A stretch of DNA of 64,000 nt, from assembly GCA_910589415.1 (NCBI GenBank), contig OU342637.1, positions 39,834,162 through 39,898,161 of the forward strand, in the 5' to 3' direction. Every line of letters begins with the position of its first letter. Positions within the stretch are counted from its first letter, which is position 1. The translations under genes and the position numbers were made by a program. The notes beneath the pieces were generated by a model. It ran no database searches, was not told the origin of the DNA, and was given only the letters and a program-made list of their open reading frames with translations. Source of the stretch: Malachius bipustulatus. Its lineage: Eukaryota; Arthropoda; Insecta; Coleoptera; Melyridae. Below are positions 1 through 12,372 of this stretch, piece by piece.

Positions 1-3000
1 GTCGATATACGGCTTCAGCCAGGCTGATTGGTGAAATTTAATGGCTCTATGAATCTGCTTCAATTTCAATCCGTGGGATAAGCATTGTTTCAAATTTAAA
101 TAATGTATGATATACTTATTTTTATTTTGTAAATTTTGAATAAGTTTGGAATGCTTTCCCCCGGGAGGAACCATGTTTTCCGGACAAAACGGGAAATCGT
201 TGTGATCATCGTGAAGCGATTTAGGATATTCGAGATCGACTTCGAAAACATAACCGACGGATGAATCTGCAGAGAGAGCGTCTAAATCTATTTCATCAAT
301 CTCCTGTCGCGTCAACCATGCGAAGTCCTCCCTTGGTAGGACTCGTTGCATGCTGGCGCCGTACATATTCGACATGTCTAAGTACATGATATAATCGGTC
401 TCATTAGCTGGATTATAATTTTCACAGAAGGGATTGTTAGCTTCGGCCTTTCTCTTCACACATGTGCTGCATCCACCGCGAATACCCTTCTTAAAAAAAT
501 GCAGCATGTCGATATCCGTGAGGAGTTCTAGCTTCACTTTTGTAAACCGCAACATGGCGTCCCTACTCAAACCAGGAGCCGTGTAGTAATGAGCGGGATC
601 TAAATGATATGTGAACAAGCAAAGATCTCGATAATTTTCGAAAACATCAGCTAGAAGAAGAACGTCTGATTTAAGATATAAATCACAATAATCGCCCAGA
701 GTTTGACAGTTAAAAACATCCCAGACTGATCGAGCGCGTTGAAAGTCCTCATCACTAACACGCTCCTGGTTCAATTCATCATAAAATCGACCACGACGTG
801 GTAGTCTAGTCTCTTGCAGCTTGGAAATATCGTTAAGATATGAATATGGCATGACACCCTTTTGACGAATTAATGAAAATTCAGTATCGTCAGGAAACGC
901 TTTTCTTACTTCTCGACACTGATTAGAATCTAAATTGCCTGCAAGAGTTTCTAACGACGATGATAAAAATGGAAAACTGTCGAGGAACCGCAGCTGCAGG
1001 TGTATATCACGTGTATGACCTCGAGAATCACTAACAGTGTCGACGTGAAGGAATTTAGAGAATGATACATATTTTTCAGAGTTGCAAGGGATAATATCGA
1101 TTCGCTCACCATTGGGTGCTAAATGTTTAATCATATGAGCATCATAGTTTTTTAGGTTGTGGAACAGAATCGGAACAAATTTTGGAACTTTATAGTTGAT
1201 GTTGCAGGTGGCATGTGACGGTCCGCGATATAGCCCAGTAAGGTGGCAGTGATGGCGAACTTTAACATCTGATAATGTGAAACTCTCCTCACAGATATGA
1301 CACGCTGTGGCATTTCTATAAGAAGCCTCTTGCTGAGGTGTTAACGCCTTCATAGGGATAACAGGTTTCAAATAATCGTGGTAGATGCGCTGTAAATCGT
1401 TTTCTAATTTAGTCACAAACATTTGAGGTGCATCTAGGCCGGTATAAATTTCGAATTTTGACAATGAATCATCGAAAGAACATTTTATATAGTACGCGAA
1501 TGAAAAAGGGATATGTTCATACTTTTTAACTGTATACGTGTCCGTAGTAGGATTATCTGCTTGCTCCACATTTTTAAACAGGCATTCAAAATCAGCAAAG
1601 ACGACAAAAGGCACTCTCAACTGCTTTTGATAATTTTCAAATTTTAGAAAATTACTAGGCACTTGACGGCCAAGTTTATCCTTCCTCTCACCTATGGTAG
1701 GAAGTATTACGGCTACATGACTGCAGTCATGCTCTTTGCGTCTAGCAAGTATCTCTGACGAACGGAAATATTGTAAACAGGAATCGCAAAAATACATTTT
1801 CCCATCATGCTTCGAAATTTGGTTTGAAATTAGTCGTGAAAAATTCTTAATGTAGCAATAATGTTGCATACCTTCAGAGTTATCTATTAGTAACAAATTT
1901 ACATGTCGGGCCCGTTTGCCTTCCGAATAGTGTAATGGACCGACTATCTGATACCTCTCGAAACCGTCAATATAAATTTTTTCCAACCCATAAACGTTAA
2001 CTGAAATATTATTCTGCGATTCGAATTTAGGTATGTCTTTTAACGCGATAGGAAAACTTATGCCTGTGAAGTCGAGCACTGTTGAAAAATGCGGATACGA
2101 CAACACCCGATCTACTTTACCTGTCGGTTCGCAAATAGCTGCCACCAAGCACCATGCGAAACAGTACTCGTCATTATTTTGAATATTTATCACAGCTTTT
2201 TTCTTTTGTATGCTTGGTGGTAGTGGTATATACGAACTGCCTTTAAGCGGATTAAATTTATTAACATTGACTTCTACATGTAAAAATTGTTCCAAAATCC
2301 ATCCTGAATCCCGCTCTAGGAATTCGGATGTTTTTTGGTTAAACTTGCTAACTATATCTATATACAAACTATCTAAGCTAGTTGAGGCACACACTACTCT
2401 ATTACTAAAAATAAACGACTTTACTTCTCTAATGTCCTTACTTGGTAGATAATAAATACCAAACAGCTCTAAATTTACTTTAAAAGGTCCGTTTTTCAAT
2501 AGTTCATTTTCAAGTAACGCTATAATGTCTGCTCGCACATCACTCATGAATTCGTCAACACTAATACGCTTCTCGTCACTACTTACTCTGTAGCTCGCTA
2601 ACCTGCCTCCGTACGCTGTACTACTCACTTCCACACGTCCACTTTCGGCCCTCCAAAAATGAGTCTTATGTTTATTGGTCCGAATATGTGCAGCGTATGC
2701 GTTGCCTGGAACTTGCACCTGGCAAGCGTTGCAGTACAGCAAGTTTGCTATAATAAAATGTTCAGGTATGAATTTGGAAAATGCAGTGTACATTTGCGAA
2801 ACTTACGAGCAGAGTTGGTTGCGAGTTTTTGCCTCTTTGCAGGTGCGGCCACATCGTCCGTAGTGCGACTTGTTGAAGCTGCTAAATAATTATTTTAATT
2901 CACCATTATTTTAAAATATTTATCACATTACCTGATGTTCGAGTTGGGAGCGGTCTCTTGCACCCCTGCTCGAGGTGGTTGAACAATGCCGCTTGGTTCC

Positions 3001-3037
3001 CATACACGGTCAAGCATCTAGGACATTTGTTCGCCAT
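1..3037 (-). CDS. Family-B DNA polymerase (DNA_pol_B_2 type), 3 exons, C-terminus off the window
   Basis: Read on the minus strand, exon 1 is 2932-3037, exon 2 about 2807-2878 and exon 3 runs from 2747 to beyond base 1. The introns (53 and 59 bp) have GTAATG and GTAAGT donors and AG acceptors, and phase is kept across both. The start is ATG at 3037, followed at once by a CPRC zinc-finger-like segment ending in HLEQGC. A second C2H2-like finger (LYCNAC...HIRTNKHKTH) opens exon 3. Further on are the exonuclease motifs VVFADFECLF and VPILFHNLKNYD, then RFLDSFPF, DPAHYYTAPGLS, and the palm segment YLDMSNMYGASMQRVLP. These match the protein-primed-type B polymerases widespread in arthropod genomes and related to Polinton/virus enzymes. 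The last catalytic Asp motif should lie past the left edge. I read no stop or frameshift in about 900 codons, so the copy may be functional. Its role is presumably replication of a mobile or viral-like element. Confidence 0.9.
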
Positions 3038-3066
3038 CGTTTACGCAGTCTAGGTCCTTGCACGGG

Positions 3067-3074
3067 TATTTATA
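3067..3074 (-). promoter_or_regulatory. TATA box close to the DNA polymerase start
   Basis: TATAAATA on the minus strand starts 37 bases before the polymerase ATG. Transcription would begin only about 7 bases before the ATG. This compact layout resembles the TATAAATA-led units at 16234 and 27997. The alternative is the promoter at 3945-3980 plus an intron in the leader. Confidence 0.4.
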
Positions 3075-4825
3075 GACGCTAGATGAAGAAAGGGGAATAT
3101 TAGAATGTGATAAGTGTGGGGAGTTGAAAGATTTGAATATAATAGTTATTATTATAAGTCTGATTTTTACTATCATAAAATTTGAAATGATTCGCACATC
3201 TTTGAAAATTATTCTTAAATATCTCAAGTGTCATATTATTAAAATTTAATAAAGTTCAATTTTTTTCATTTCCAACTTTGAGTACATAAACATTTCTAAA
3301 ATAAAGTCCTTCACTTTGTATTTAAAAGTATTTTTTAAATTTTCTTCCATCAGCATAATATTAAAATTGTAAAAAAATTCAATTATTTATTTGTTTTTAT
3401 TATTTATTTTACTAACTTGGTACCGAAACACACGAAACTTACAAAATCCTAAAGAATAAAAATCATTCTCTCTGAATATTAAATATTCAAATATTTTTTT
3501 TTTATTATTTTACTAAGAATAAAAGGAATTTTCTTCTTCTTTTCAATGCTCCATGCCTAGGTTAGAATTTATAAAATCCTGAAGAAATAGCTCTTTACTG
3601 TATATAAGCGTTTTCATAATTTTCATTTATTAGCACAATAAAAAATTGTGATAAATTTTATTTTTTATTTTTTATTTTAATTAATTTTCAACTTAGTATT
3701 GAAAGACTTAAAATTTAGAGAATCCTGAAAAAGTCTTTCATTCTGTATATTTATTCTTTAAATTTAATTTTACTCGATAATTCACTTCATTATAAAACAC
3801 AAGAAATAAATGAGATAAATAATTATGATAGTTATACTTACATAAAACTTTGAAGACAATTGGGGAACACTCGTTAGGTATTATGAGTCAACTGCACTAG
3901 AGAACTGCACTAGAGAATTGCACTGTAGTAAACTGTCAGACACGTCTGAATGATACGGGTGATGCATCCGCTTATATACCATTTGAGCGACCTTCTAACG
4001 GTGATCTTCAAGGACGTTGATATGACCTATAGTATGGTACCGAAATATAAGGTGTGACTAAGACTTAATATCGGTTCACGTTGTCTATGGAGCGGCAATA
4101 GGGATATATAAGAGAAATCACTCCAACATAAGCAAACTGACCTCGCCTCGTCACATGCGACAAGGATCTTACTATAAAGCGGCTTGTTAAGATTGTTAAC
4201 ATCGACAAACAACGAAGTACACGGTACCGTTTGTACGGAAATACCCGATGTTTGTCCGGAAATACCCGATGCGATCTTCTCTAGACTTCTACGATAACTG
4301 TGACCACCTGATGCATCTTTAACTGAGTTCATAAGCTTTCATGAGCATATCATAGTGAAAAACTAAAAGTGAAGTATTTAGTACGTATAATTTAAAAGGT
4401 TTTATATAGTTTTAAATTGAAAAAAAACTTTGATTTGTGTGTGGGTGCGTGTGTGAATCCGCGTTATATCACCTGTTACTGGCGCTGAAGGGTAAGTAAT
4501 ACTTAATTATTAATTTTTAGCACGTGGTGATATTTATTACAAAATATCAATTTACTGCTGAAGTTAAATTTAGTATTTAACCATTAGTGTTTTTACTCAA
4601 CAAATAATACCTATCCAACAATTCTACCAAGTAGGGGTTGATAATGTCAAATGTATAAACGATTCATAGAATTGTTTTCAAGGATATAGTTTTAACGAGT
4701 CGAATTTGCCGTGAATCTAAGTATAAAGTTCGTTGAAAAATATGGATAACGTTAATAAATTACATACATTGAATATTATTATGTTAACTAATTTTTTAAT
4801 ACTGAAGCTTACGGAAAAAATATAA
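3075..4825. other. AT-rich region upstream of the polymerase gene
   Basis: It has no recognisable protein. It holds the candidate distal promoter, a minus-strand open frame at 4027-4332 that matches nothing I know, and a twofold repeat of CGGAAATACCCGATG near 4240-4275. On the plus strand a GTAAGTAA splice donor follows GCGCTGAAGG near 4490, which could mark a divergent non-coding first exon. Confidence 0.4.
3940..3980 (-). promoter_or_regulatory. Candidate distal promoter (TATA plus initiator)
   Basis: On the minus strand TATATAAG is followed about 28 bases later by TCATTC, which fits the insect initiator TCAKTY at normal spacing. Further downstream near 3845 is TTATGTAAGTA, a good splice donor, and just before the polymerase ATG there is a pyrimidine-rich stretch ending in CATCTAG. 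A spliced 5' leader of about 0.8 kb is therefore possible. Both the promoter and the leader intron are inferred from motifs only. Confidence 0.35.
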
Positions 4826-5889
4826 AACTGGGTTTATACAGCTTTTTTTAACCGTAAATTTAGGATTAAGCTGCAAAGATTCAGTTGAAATATACATTCC
4901 AGTATTAGCGTTTACACAAATTTAGCGTAAGTTTTTAGCCATGGCACTAAGATTACCTTGAAAGTTCCCAACTTAGCCGTATTTAGCTTTGATTTTAGCT
5001 GTAACGTCGATGCTCATACGTCATAATTATTATATTTGTCATTATTATTATGAGAGACAATTATTATGATGTGTAAATAATTAAATTAAAGTAATAATAG
5101 CTAAATTATTCATAAATGTTAATAAATGTTCAAAAGAATCAAACATAATACCTACCTACCAAAATTTATTTTATTAAGAATAATTATTATTTTTCATAAA
5201 TGTAACGGAAAAGTGTCAACTTGTTAATTAAGAACATGCTGTATAAATCTTAATACGTATGTATTTGTATAAACACCTAATTAATACTAATGTAAAAACT
5301 AAATTGCTTTTAAAATTGGGGCTAAAACTACTGCAAAATTCAACTTGTATAAATACAGCATTATGTCACCCGGAGTACAATTCTTGTGTTCAATTGCACG
5401 GCTCTAAACGGCTCAGAGAGTCGACAGGTCATAAATCAGGTATAATTATTTGGGTATTTCCAGTTATTATTTTCCCTAATGACGGTTCGCAGTCACATGT
5501 CATATTTTAATGACAGTTTCAAAGAAATACAAAACGCGTTAATTTACTAAATCTGGGTTTATACAAGTTGAATTTTGCAGTAGTTTTAGCCCCAATTTTA
5601 AAAGCAATTTAGTTTTTACATTAGCATTAATTAGGTGTTTATACAAATACATACGTATTAAGGTTTATACAGCATGTTCTTAACTGACAAGTTGACATTT
5701 TTCCGTTACATTTATGAAAAATAATTATTATTATTAATAAAAAAATTTTGGTAGGTAGGTATTATGTTTGATTCTTTTGAACATTTATTAACATTTATGA
5801 ATAATTTAGCTATTATTACTTTAATTTAATGTTGTTAAATAGCCGGCTATCTATTTTTGAGGATATATATCCGGATACTTAGCAGGATA

Positions 5890-7081
5890 TACAGGGTGTC
5901 CCAATATTCCATGGACATGGAGCAACCACAGATTACTGAGGTAAAAAAAAGTCGCTCGGACCAAACTTATCTCTATACCAAAGTGCTTCGTTTGTCTGTT
6001 AAAGGGCTTCAAAGTCTTTTGAAAATTTTAGTTTTTTTGAAATAGCTCAAAGTCGGCTGATTCCAATTCGATGAAATTTGGTAGGTCCATTTCTTATTAA
6101 AAGTACTAACTTCTGATGTACATGATAATTTGACGGAAACCCGGGAAGGGGTGAAACTACCCCTACCCTCCATTAAAATCAATCGTAATTGTTGATAGGG
6201 TAGCAGGGACGCTGTTCATGTTTTTTTGTTTGAAAGATACATAATTTTAGCCCATTTTTTTGTCTTCTACAAAAATCTGTATCTTTCCGAGGTGCTATGT
6301 GATAAAATAAATTAGTCGATGATAACTAAATTTTTATTTCATTCTTTTAATTTGTAATCAAATTTTCAATTGTCAGGTGATATTTGATCTAATCTCATAA
6401 AAGATGCTCGATGTGGTCGCCGGTTTGGACCCTAGAAAGTTCCATCCTGCGGAAAAAAATGATTTTAACTTTTTTTGGAACCTCGTCGTTTTGCAAACTG
6501 TTTACTGCGTTTGAAAAAAACCGTTTGCAAACACCTGAAAAAAAACCGAACCATACTTAACATCTTTTATGAGATTAGATCAAATAATCACCTGACAATT
6601 GAAAATTTGATTTCAAATTAAAAGAATGAAATAAAATTTTGGTTAGGTGTCATCGACTAATTTATTTTATCACATGGCACCCCGGAGAGATACAGATTTT
6701 TGTAGGAGACCAAAAATCGGCTAAAACAATGTATCTTTCAAACAAAAAAACATGAACAGCGTCCCTGCTACCCTATCAACAATTACGATCGATTTTAATG
6801 GAGGGTAGGGGTAGTTTCACCCCTTCCCGGGTTTCCGTCAAATTATCATGTACATCAGAAGTTAGTACTTTTAATAAGAAATGGACCTATCAAATTTCAT
6901 CGAATTGGAATCAGCCGACTTTGAGCTATTTCAAAAAAACTAAATTTTTCAAAAGACTTTGAAGCCCTCTAACGGACAAACGAAGCACTTTGGTATAGAG
7001 ATAAGTTTGGTCCGAGCGACTTTTTTTTACCTCAGTAATCTGTGGTTGCTCCATGTCCATGGAATATTGGGACACCCTGTA
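5890..7081. mobile_element. Palindromic TACAGGGTG element A
   Basis: A 1.2-kb near-complete palindrome with arms of about 550 bp. Its ends are TACAGGGTGTCCC and GGGACACCCTGTA, flanked by TA. The two arms read the same peptide on opposite strands, so the small open frames here are arm mirrors and not genes. It is inserted in the hAT element. Confidence 0.85.
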
Positions 7082-7343
7082 TATCTGACAATTTTTGCTA
7101 AAAAAGAATTGAATCATAATGATGTTTTTTGAATAAGTCTTCACATTCTCTTTAATTTGACACCAAATAGCTTATAGTTCAGTATAAGAAGAAGAAAGTT
7201 ATTAAAGATTTTCATAAAATAGTAATTTGAAGGTCAAAGTCTCCCTAACCTCTACAACAAGAAGACTTGACAACTATGGTGACCTATTTTCTACCTTTAG
7301 TTTTTGTTAAATAATAATTATACCTATTTTAGTATCGTATAGG

Positions 7344-7377
7344 ATAATGATCTATCCCTATAGGGATAGATCATTAT
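7344..7377. repeat. Perfect 34-bp palindrome
   Basis: The two 17-base halves are exact reverse complements (ATAATGATCTATCCCTA and its complement) with no loop. It lies inside the hAT element between palindrome A and the BED remnant. Confidence 0.85.
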
Positions 7378-7409
7378 TAGCACTGACACTGCTACTGTTC
7401 CCTTGGATT

Positions 7410-7609
7410 TCAATATTCTAGCTGTTCCTTAAATATTTTTTTTACAGCATCTGAGGCTTTGGTACAAATTGCAATGTGCTTTTCCATTCTTTTTGGATTT
7501 AACGTATAAGTTTTTTTTTGCAGAAATTGCATTCTCTATTTATGTATTTAGATTTACCTTTTGATGTCTTTTTAAAGTATTTCCACACGTTACTTGCTTT
7601 TCTAGGCAT
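7410..7609 (-). pseudogene. hAT transposase N-terminal BED zinc finger remnant
   Basis: From ATG at 7609 the minus strand reads VWKYFKKTSKGKSKYINREC, followed by NFC, then a run of A residues where the frame shifts. After the shift it reads NPKRMEKHIAICTKASDAVK. The C-x2-C ... H-x4-C spacing with an aromatic VWKYF opening is the BED finger that binds transposon ends in hAT transposases. It stops at TGA 7410-7412. The frameshift in the A9 run and the missing catalytic domain make it non-functional. It supports the hAT assignment made from the 8-bp target duplication. Confidence 0.75.
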
Positions 7610-8303
7610 CTTATACGCGGGTACAAGGCTAAGTTTTAGCGTTTTAATGTTTTAATGGCAAAGCTTTTTTTAATTTACACAATCTCATAAATGCAAAAAT
7701 GATGATTAATAGATTATAGATTAATTTTATAAATACTACTAATAATATGGTTAGAAGGGTTATTTATCATAATTCTTCTTTATTTGGTCTTGTGGTCTCT
7801 GTTCACTGATTTACACGAGCTACTTAGCCGAGGTAAATTAAATGATAGGTTAAACTGACACTGTTGACAAGTAAGTCATATTTCAAAAAGTTAATTTTTA
7901 AAAGATGTTGTTTCAGATAGGCGCGAAATTCAAAAATGGATTATATCCGCCATTAACGTTTAATTCATGGCGGATATATATCCAAAATGGATATATAGCA
8001 TTTGGATATAAATCCTGACTCACAACACTACTTTAATTTAATAATTATTTACACATCATTATAAATAATAATTGTCTCTCATAATGACAAATATAATAAT
8101 TATGACGTATGAACATCGGTTTAAGTCTAAAATTAAAGTTAAATTACGGCTAAGTTGGGAACTTTCAAGATCATCTTAGTGCAATGGCTAAAAACTTACG
8201 CTAAATTTGTGTAAACGCTAATACTGGAATGCTATATTTGAACTCAATCTTAGCAGCTTAATAATCCTACATTTATGGTTAAAAAAGCTGTATAAACCCA
8301 AAT

Positions 8304-8468
8304 AGATCGGGATCTCAAATTTAATTCCGGATCAACTCTTTAGGTCCAAATATCAGGATAACCCGTAACTAAATATACTTGTTATTGGAATGTGTAACGG
8401 AAGCTGTTTTTCTTATATTTTGATTTTATTTCACTTTTTTTCTATTATCCAGACACAAGCGAAGAAAT
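8304..8468 (+). other. Leader of the DDE transposase pseudogene
   Basis: AT-rich spacer between the fold-back end and the transposase ATG. No terminal inverted repeat partner was found downstream of 9841. Confidence 0.4.
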
Positions 8469-9841
8469 ATGGCGGACGCTGCAAACAAGAACCGAAGAAG
8501 AAAGCATCTTACTGATGAAGAAAAAACAATGATCTGCAACGTTTATGAGGGACTTCGAAAACGCGACCCTAATATTTCGAAAGTGGACGCAGTGACAACT
8601 TGCAGTTTTTTAACCAAAGTCAACGAGTCAAGTATTTATAGGTGTTTGAAAAAAAGAGATTCTGTACCCGTATGCGTAGCTGCTCCCAAGGAAGAAGTTA
8701 GGGGACGTAAAAAGATCATAATAGACGACGATACACGATACGCTATACGCCGAATCGTACATTCTTTTTTTTTCCGCAATGAAATACCGAATTTAAAAAA
8801 AAATTCAGCGGCTATCATGGCTGATGATACTCTGCCGAAGATTTCGCGGCAAGTTTTGCTGCGGACATTACGAGATATGAATTTTCGTTACCTGAAAAGA
8901 AATCGGAGAAGCATGCTCATTGAAAAATCCGAAATTGTAATCTGGCGCAGAAAGTATTTAGAAAAAGTGCGACAATTCTGAAGAGAGGGTAAGCGAATTT
9001 ACTGGATGGATGAGACATGGCTAAATGAAGGCCATACGGTGAAGAAAGTCTGGCAAGATGACAAATAACCAGTAGTCGACAGGCTTTTCTAGATGGGTTT
9101 TCTACCGGCTTAAAGGCACCTTCAGGTAAAGGACGTCGCCTGATAATCACCCATATAGGAAGTGACTGTGGTTTCTTAGAAGGCGGGTTACTCTCATTTG
9201 AGAGTAAAAAGACAGGCGACTATCACGAAGAAATGAATTCAGACACTTTTGAAAAATGGTTCGCCTCAGTTTTGCCACTTTTGGAACCTGGTTCTGTTAT
9301 TGTTATGGATAAGGCTCCATATCACAGTCGTCGATTGGAACAGCAACCTACTTCGGCATGGCGTAAGGGGCAGATAATAGATTGGCTACAGAAAAAGCAT
9401 ATAGAACACCATGACCAAATGCTGAAAATAGAACTACTGAATATTGCACGTCAGAATAAAAGCGACCATGTTAGGTACGTCGTTGATGAGTTGGCCCGGC
9501 AAAACAATATAGAAGTTCTACGTTTGCCACCTTATCATTGCGAGTTCAACCCTATTGAGTTGATTTGGGCGCAGGTTAAGGGAGAAGTGGCGAGAAAGAA
9601 CACTTCCTTCAAACTTGGCCAGGTTAAAAATTTATTTGATGAGGCCATCCAAAACGTTACAGCCAATGATTGGCAGAAATGCATTGGCCACGTTAAAAAA
9701 GTTGAAGATAGGATGTGGGAGCTTGATGTTCGCGCGGAAGTTCTTGTTGAGCCCCTTATAATTCAGACAGGCAACGACAGCGACAAGGAAAATGACAGCG
9801 GCAGCTCGAATTCAGATTTTGAAGAGTCTAACTCCGAATAA
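8469..9841 (+). pseudogene. Tc1/mariner-IS630-type DDE transposase, disrupted
   Basis: An N-terminal helix-turn-helix-like region (HLTDEEKTMICNVYEGL) is followed by the three catalytic blocks of a DDE_3 endonuclease: IYWMDETWLNEGHTV, VIVMDKAPYHS and CEFNPIELIWAQVKGEVA. D, D and E are present; the second block has K where N is usual. An in-frame TGA at 8979, a TAA at about 9066 and one frameshift shortly after it separate the first block from TGLKAPSGKGRRLIITHIGS. The 3' part (9233-9841) is open to an acidic tail. Length after repair would suit the family (about 450 codons). The frame from the A-rich start codon context makes ATG 8469 the likely start. Confidence 0.85.
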
Positions 9842-10305
9842 CCTGTTTGATAATAATTGTTACTCCGAAAATTAAGGTGATTTCTCATAATTTGACTTAT
9901 AAAACTGTGCATGACTAAGATTAGTGTGTGTATTAAATATTGTGTTTTGAATATTTTCTGTCAAGAGTTGAAAAAATGTAAATGCGGAATCTTCAAAATG
10001 CCATCCAAGACAAAAAGCCAACTCATATGATTTATTTCTGGATTCTATAATTCTTCACACTCGACTGGACACGGGTATTCTCAATTCAATTTCAATTTAT
10101 TCAACTCAATAACATAACACGTGCAGAACATACAATATTATATAACATATTAATAACAAACCAAAAAATACTAAACAACAACATTAAATTAAATTAAACT
10201 AAATTAAATCCCCCATATTAACAAATCAATTACACACCTCTAATTCTCGTGACTGTAGGTATAACAAAACACTATACTACTATAAAACACTATTCGAGAC
10301 ACAAG
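9842..10305. other. AT-rich spacer
   Basis: No gene, repeat end or promoter could be supported here. Confidence 0.4.
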
Positions 10306-10962
10306 TTTATTTATTTATTTATTTTTTCCTTTGAAAAAAATCATCAAAGTCATATAATATGAGGCCCCCGATCAAGCATAGAACCTAGGCATTAGCTGCC
10401 TGTTTTGTCCATACTCAACCAGGTGACCTCCCACTCTAAATGTACATCTCGCTTCCACATCGATTTCGAAAAATAAGTCCCTTGAGAATCTCTATGGGTA
10501 TGTGATATGAGACTCGCGGAAAATACATAGCCAATGCATAATGCAAAACATAGAAACAGCAGGCAAGGACGGCAAGACCGGGAGTTTACACCCCCCATAC
10601 CATATTAGGCAGGTGCCATTATACTATAAATCTTATCTTGGTTGGCTACTAAATAATTCCTTGTCTCGAGTTTAAATTTGTGTAGATTAGTTAGCTGCCT
10701 AACGTGTATCGGAAGTATATTAAAAAAATTTCGGACCAAGGAATGAGAACGACCTCTGGCCGAGAGATTTCTTGAAAAATCGCTCATGAATTTCCATGTC
10801 GGCTACCGATCGAGTCAAACGGGTACTTTTATGGGTAAATTTTTCAGAATTCTTATAAACCCTCATAATGCACTGGGAAGCAAAAAGTAATCTAATGTTT
10901 AATATGCTAGATTCATCGTATAGTTTTTTTGTAGTAAAAAGTCTCTCTTTTTTATAATCCTG
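10306..10962 (-). pseudogene. 3' end of a Jockey/CR1-type LINE reverse transcriptase
   Basis: The minus strand reads KLYDESSILNIRLLF, then SFSFLGPKFF, shifts frame in a T run, and continues NILPIHVRQLTNLHKFK to a stop at 10605. This is the C-terminal tail after the reverse transcriptase domain of insect Jockey/CR1-like elements, where a basic QR-x-F-x(4)-GP-x-x-FN-x-LP motif is typical. A 3' untranslated region follows and ends in (AAAT)n-like tail sequence at 10306-10325 (TTTATTTATTTATTT on plus). It is 5'-truncated, as is usual for such insertions. Confidence 0.75.
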
Positions 10963-12307
10963 GTTTTTTTGTAGGTAAGTTATTTTTGAATTTTTGTCGT
11001 TTCAAGTACAATTTTTAGCTAGTAATTAATTGTTAAATATGTACCTCCCCCGAAAACAAATTCTATAAACAAGCGTTCCCCACTCTTTTCGAAATTTGCA
11101 ACATCTCTCGCGTTTTCGTAAATAACTGCTATGATGCTTTGTTATGATAATAATTGTTATGATGCTTTGTTATGATAATTATTATGATGAAGTGAATAAT
11201 GCTTTGTAATGAAATGAGCCCTATTCAGCTTTAAAAATATTCAGATACGTGTGTAGGTAGGTACCTATTTACAGTAAACTCTGTTGTTGAGGGATTAACT
11301 GTGGTCAATTGATGAAAGCCATTATTATTTAGGAGTTTCCTATCTTGAAAAATACTTCTATTTATTAAAACTGGATTATAAAAGTAATATTTATCATTAT
11401 TTTCCTATGAAGATTAAATAAATTTTATAAATTACAGAAAATCATGTAATTTCTTTAAAAATATTCTACGCCTATGGAATTGCCATACCCGCTCGTTTCG
11501 TTTCCCGCAACGCTCCATCGGTTGTCGATGCGTCACACCTTATTCATACGTACCGTAGTATAACCTTGAAGATGTTCTGGAACACCATGAAACCAAGGTT
11601 GAACTTGCGTATCTAGCCTATGCTTTAAATTATGTTGAAGATTCTCGAGGTCAAATTATATAACGATTTTACATGTGAGAGTTCTGGAACGCCTTGAAAC
11701 CAAGGCCGAACAATAGTATGATTTAATTTATTATGAAAATCCATTTTCCAAATAAATAATAACAATACGATAACACAAATCAAACACTTGACGATCAAGC
11801 TTAGAATATTATTTCATGTTTGTTCAATAATAATTAGACGCTTAGACGTTATTTTCGGGTGTTATTTTATAATAATGTAGCAGGAGTATAGAAACAGCAA
11901 GGACGTTCATCACTTCATAAGCTAGAGCGTTTAATAAAGTATGTAATGTTACACTTCGGTCAGGTTACCGTAATTTCAACAATAAACACTACATCTGGAT
12001 GTAAGTAGGTACCTACATACCTATCAAACTATATTTATTTTCATTATAGTTTTTCTCTTGTAATTCATGCTTAGCTCCCTTAATTAGGGATTCTGTTTTT
12101 ATAAATTACCCAATAGTTTTTTTGCGACATTGACTTTTCCATTATTATCTAAATAATTTTTAATTAAAGTATAGGTACCTACCTAACGATTATACACTTA
12201 TAAATTATTTTATTCACACCCACTAACAACTTTATAGCATATTTTTTCTTATTTTTCCGTTTGGAGTAGCAGGACTTATAAGAACACTAAAGTTTTTTTA
12301 AATTTAT
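10963..12307. other. Intergenic AT-rich DNA with short repeats
   Basis: Two copies of a 30-bp unit containing TTATGATGCTTTGTTATGAT lie at about 11130-11195. At 11565-11715 two blocks carry GTTCTGGAAC followed by CATGAAACC or CTTGAAACC, which look like heat-shock-element dyads and recur in altered form at 16.3-17.2 kb. No coding sequence was seen. Confidence 0.5.
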
Positions 12308-12313
12308 TTTATT
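12308..12313 (-). terminator. Polyadenylation signal of the zinc-protein unit
   Basis: AATAAA on the minus strand, 13 bases after the TAA stop of the cysteine-rich frame. The position fits the end of a compact transcription unit that starts near 16211. Confidence 0.6.
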
Positions 12314-12372
12314 CACATTATAAACTTACAACAGTGACAATTTTTCAGTAATTGATTTTATAGTGTTTTCTA

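Larger units (their letters stand above)
5827..8030. mobile_element. Non-autonomous hAT element
   Basis: It is bounded by an exact 8-bp target duplication CTTTAATT (5819-5826 and 8031-8038). Ends are TAATGTTGTTAAAT and, inverted, TAGTGTTGTGAGTC, which suit the hAT superfamily. Subterminal copies of GGATATATATCC-like sequence occur on both sides. It contains a BED-finger remnant (7410-7609) and is itself interrupted by palindrome A. The undisturbed fold-back arm at about 5100 shows the empty site. Confidence 0.8.
4826..8303. repeat. Large fold-back element with nested inverted repeats
   Basis: The outer arms (about 4830-5110 and 8035-8300) are inverted copies beginning GGGTTTATACAGC at both ends. 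A second inverted pair lies inside (about 5040-5352 against 5553-5830), around a 200-bp centre. The motif TTTATACA, with its complement, recurs at least eight times at the arm ends. The right outer arm was separated from the rest by the hAT insertion 5827-8030. No coding sequence of its own was seen. I cannot assign it to a superfamily. Confidence 0.75.

Noticed and set aside
2210..2889. Plus-strand open frames in the left end
   Set aside because: They are shadows of the minus-strand DNA polymerase gene.
4027..4332. Minus-strand frame of 101 codons upstream of the polymerase
   Set aside because: No homology that I recognise, no promoter at a sensible distance, and it lies upstream of the candidate TATA.
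5857..7144. Two nearly identical peptides on opposite strands (SQYSMDMEQPQITEVKKSRS)
   Set aside because: They are the two arms of palindrome A read outward; there is no domain and no codon bias.
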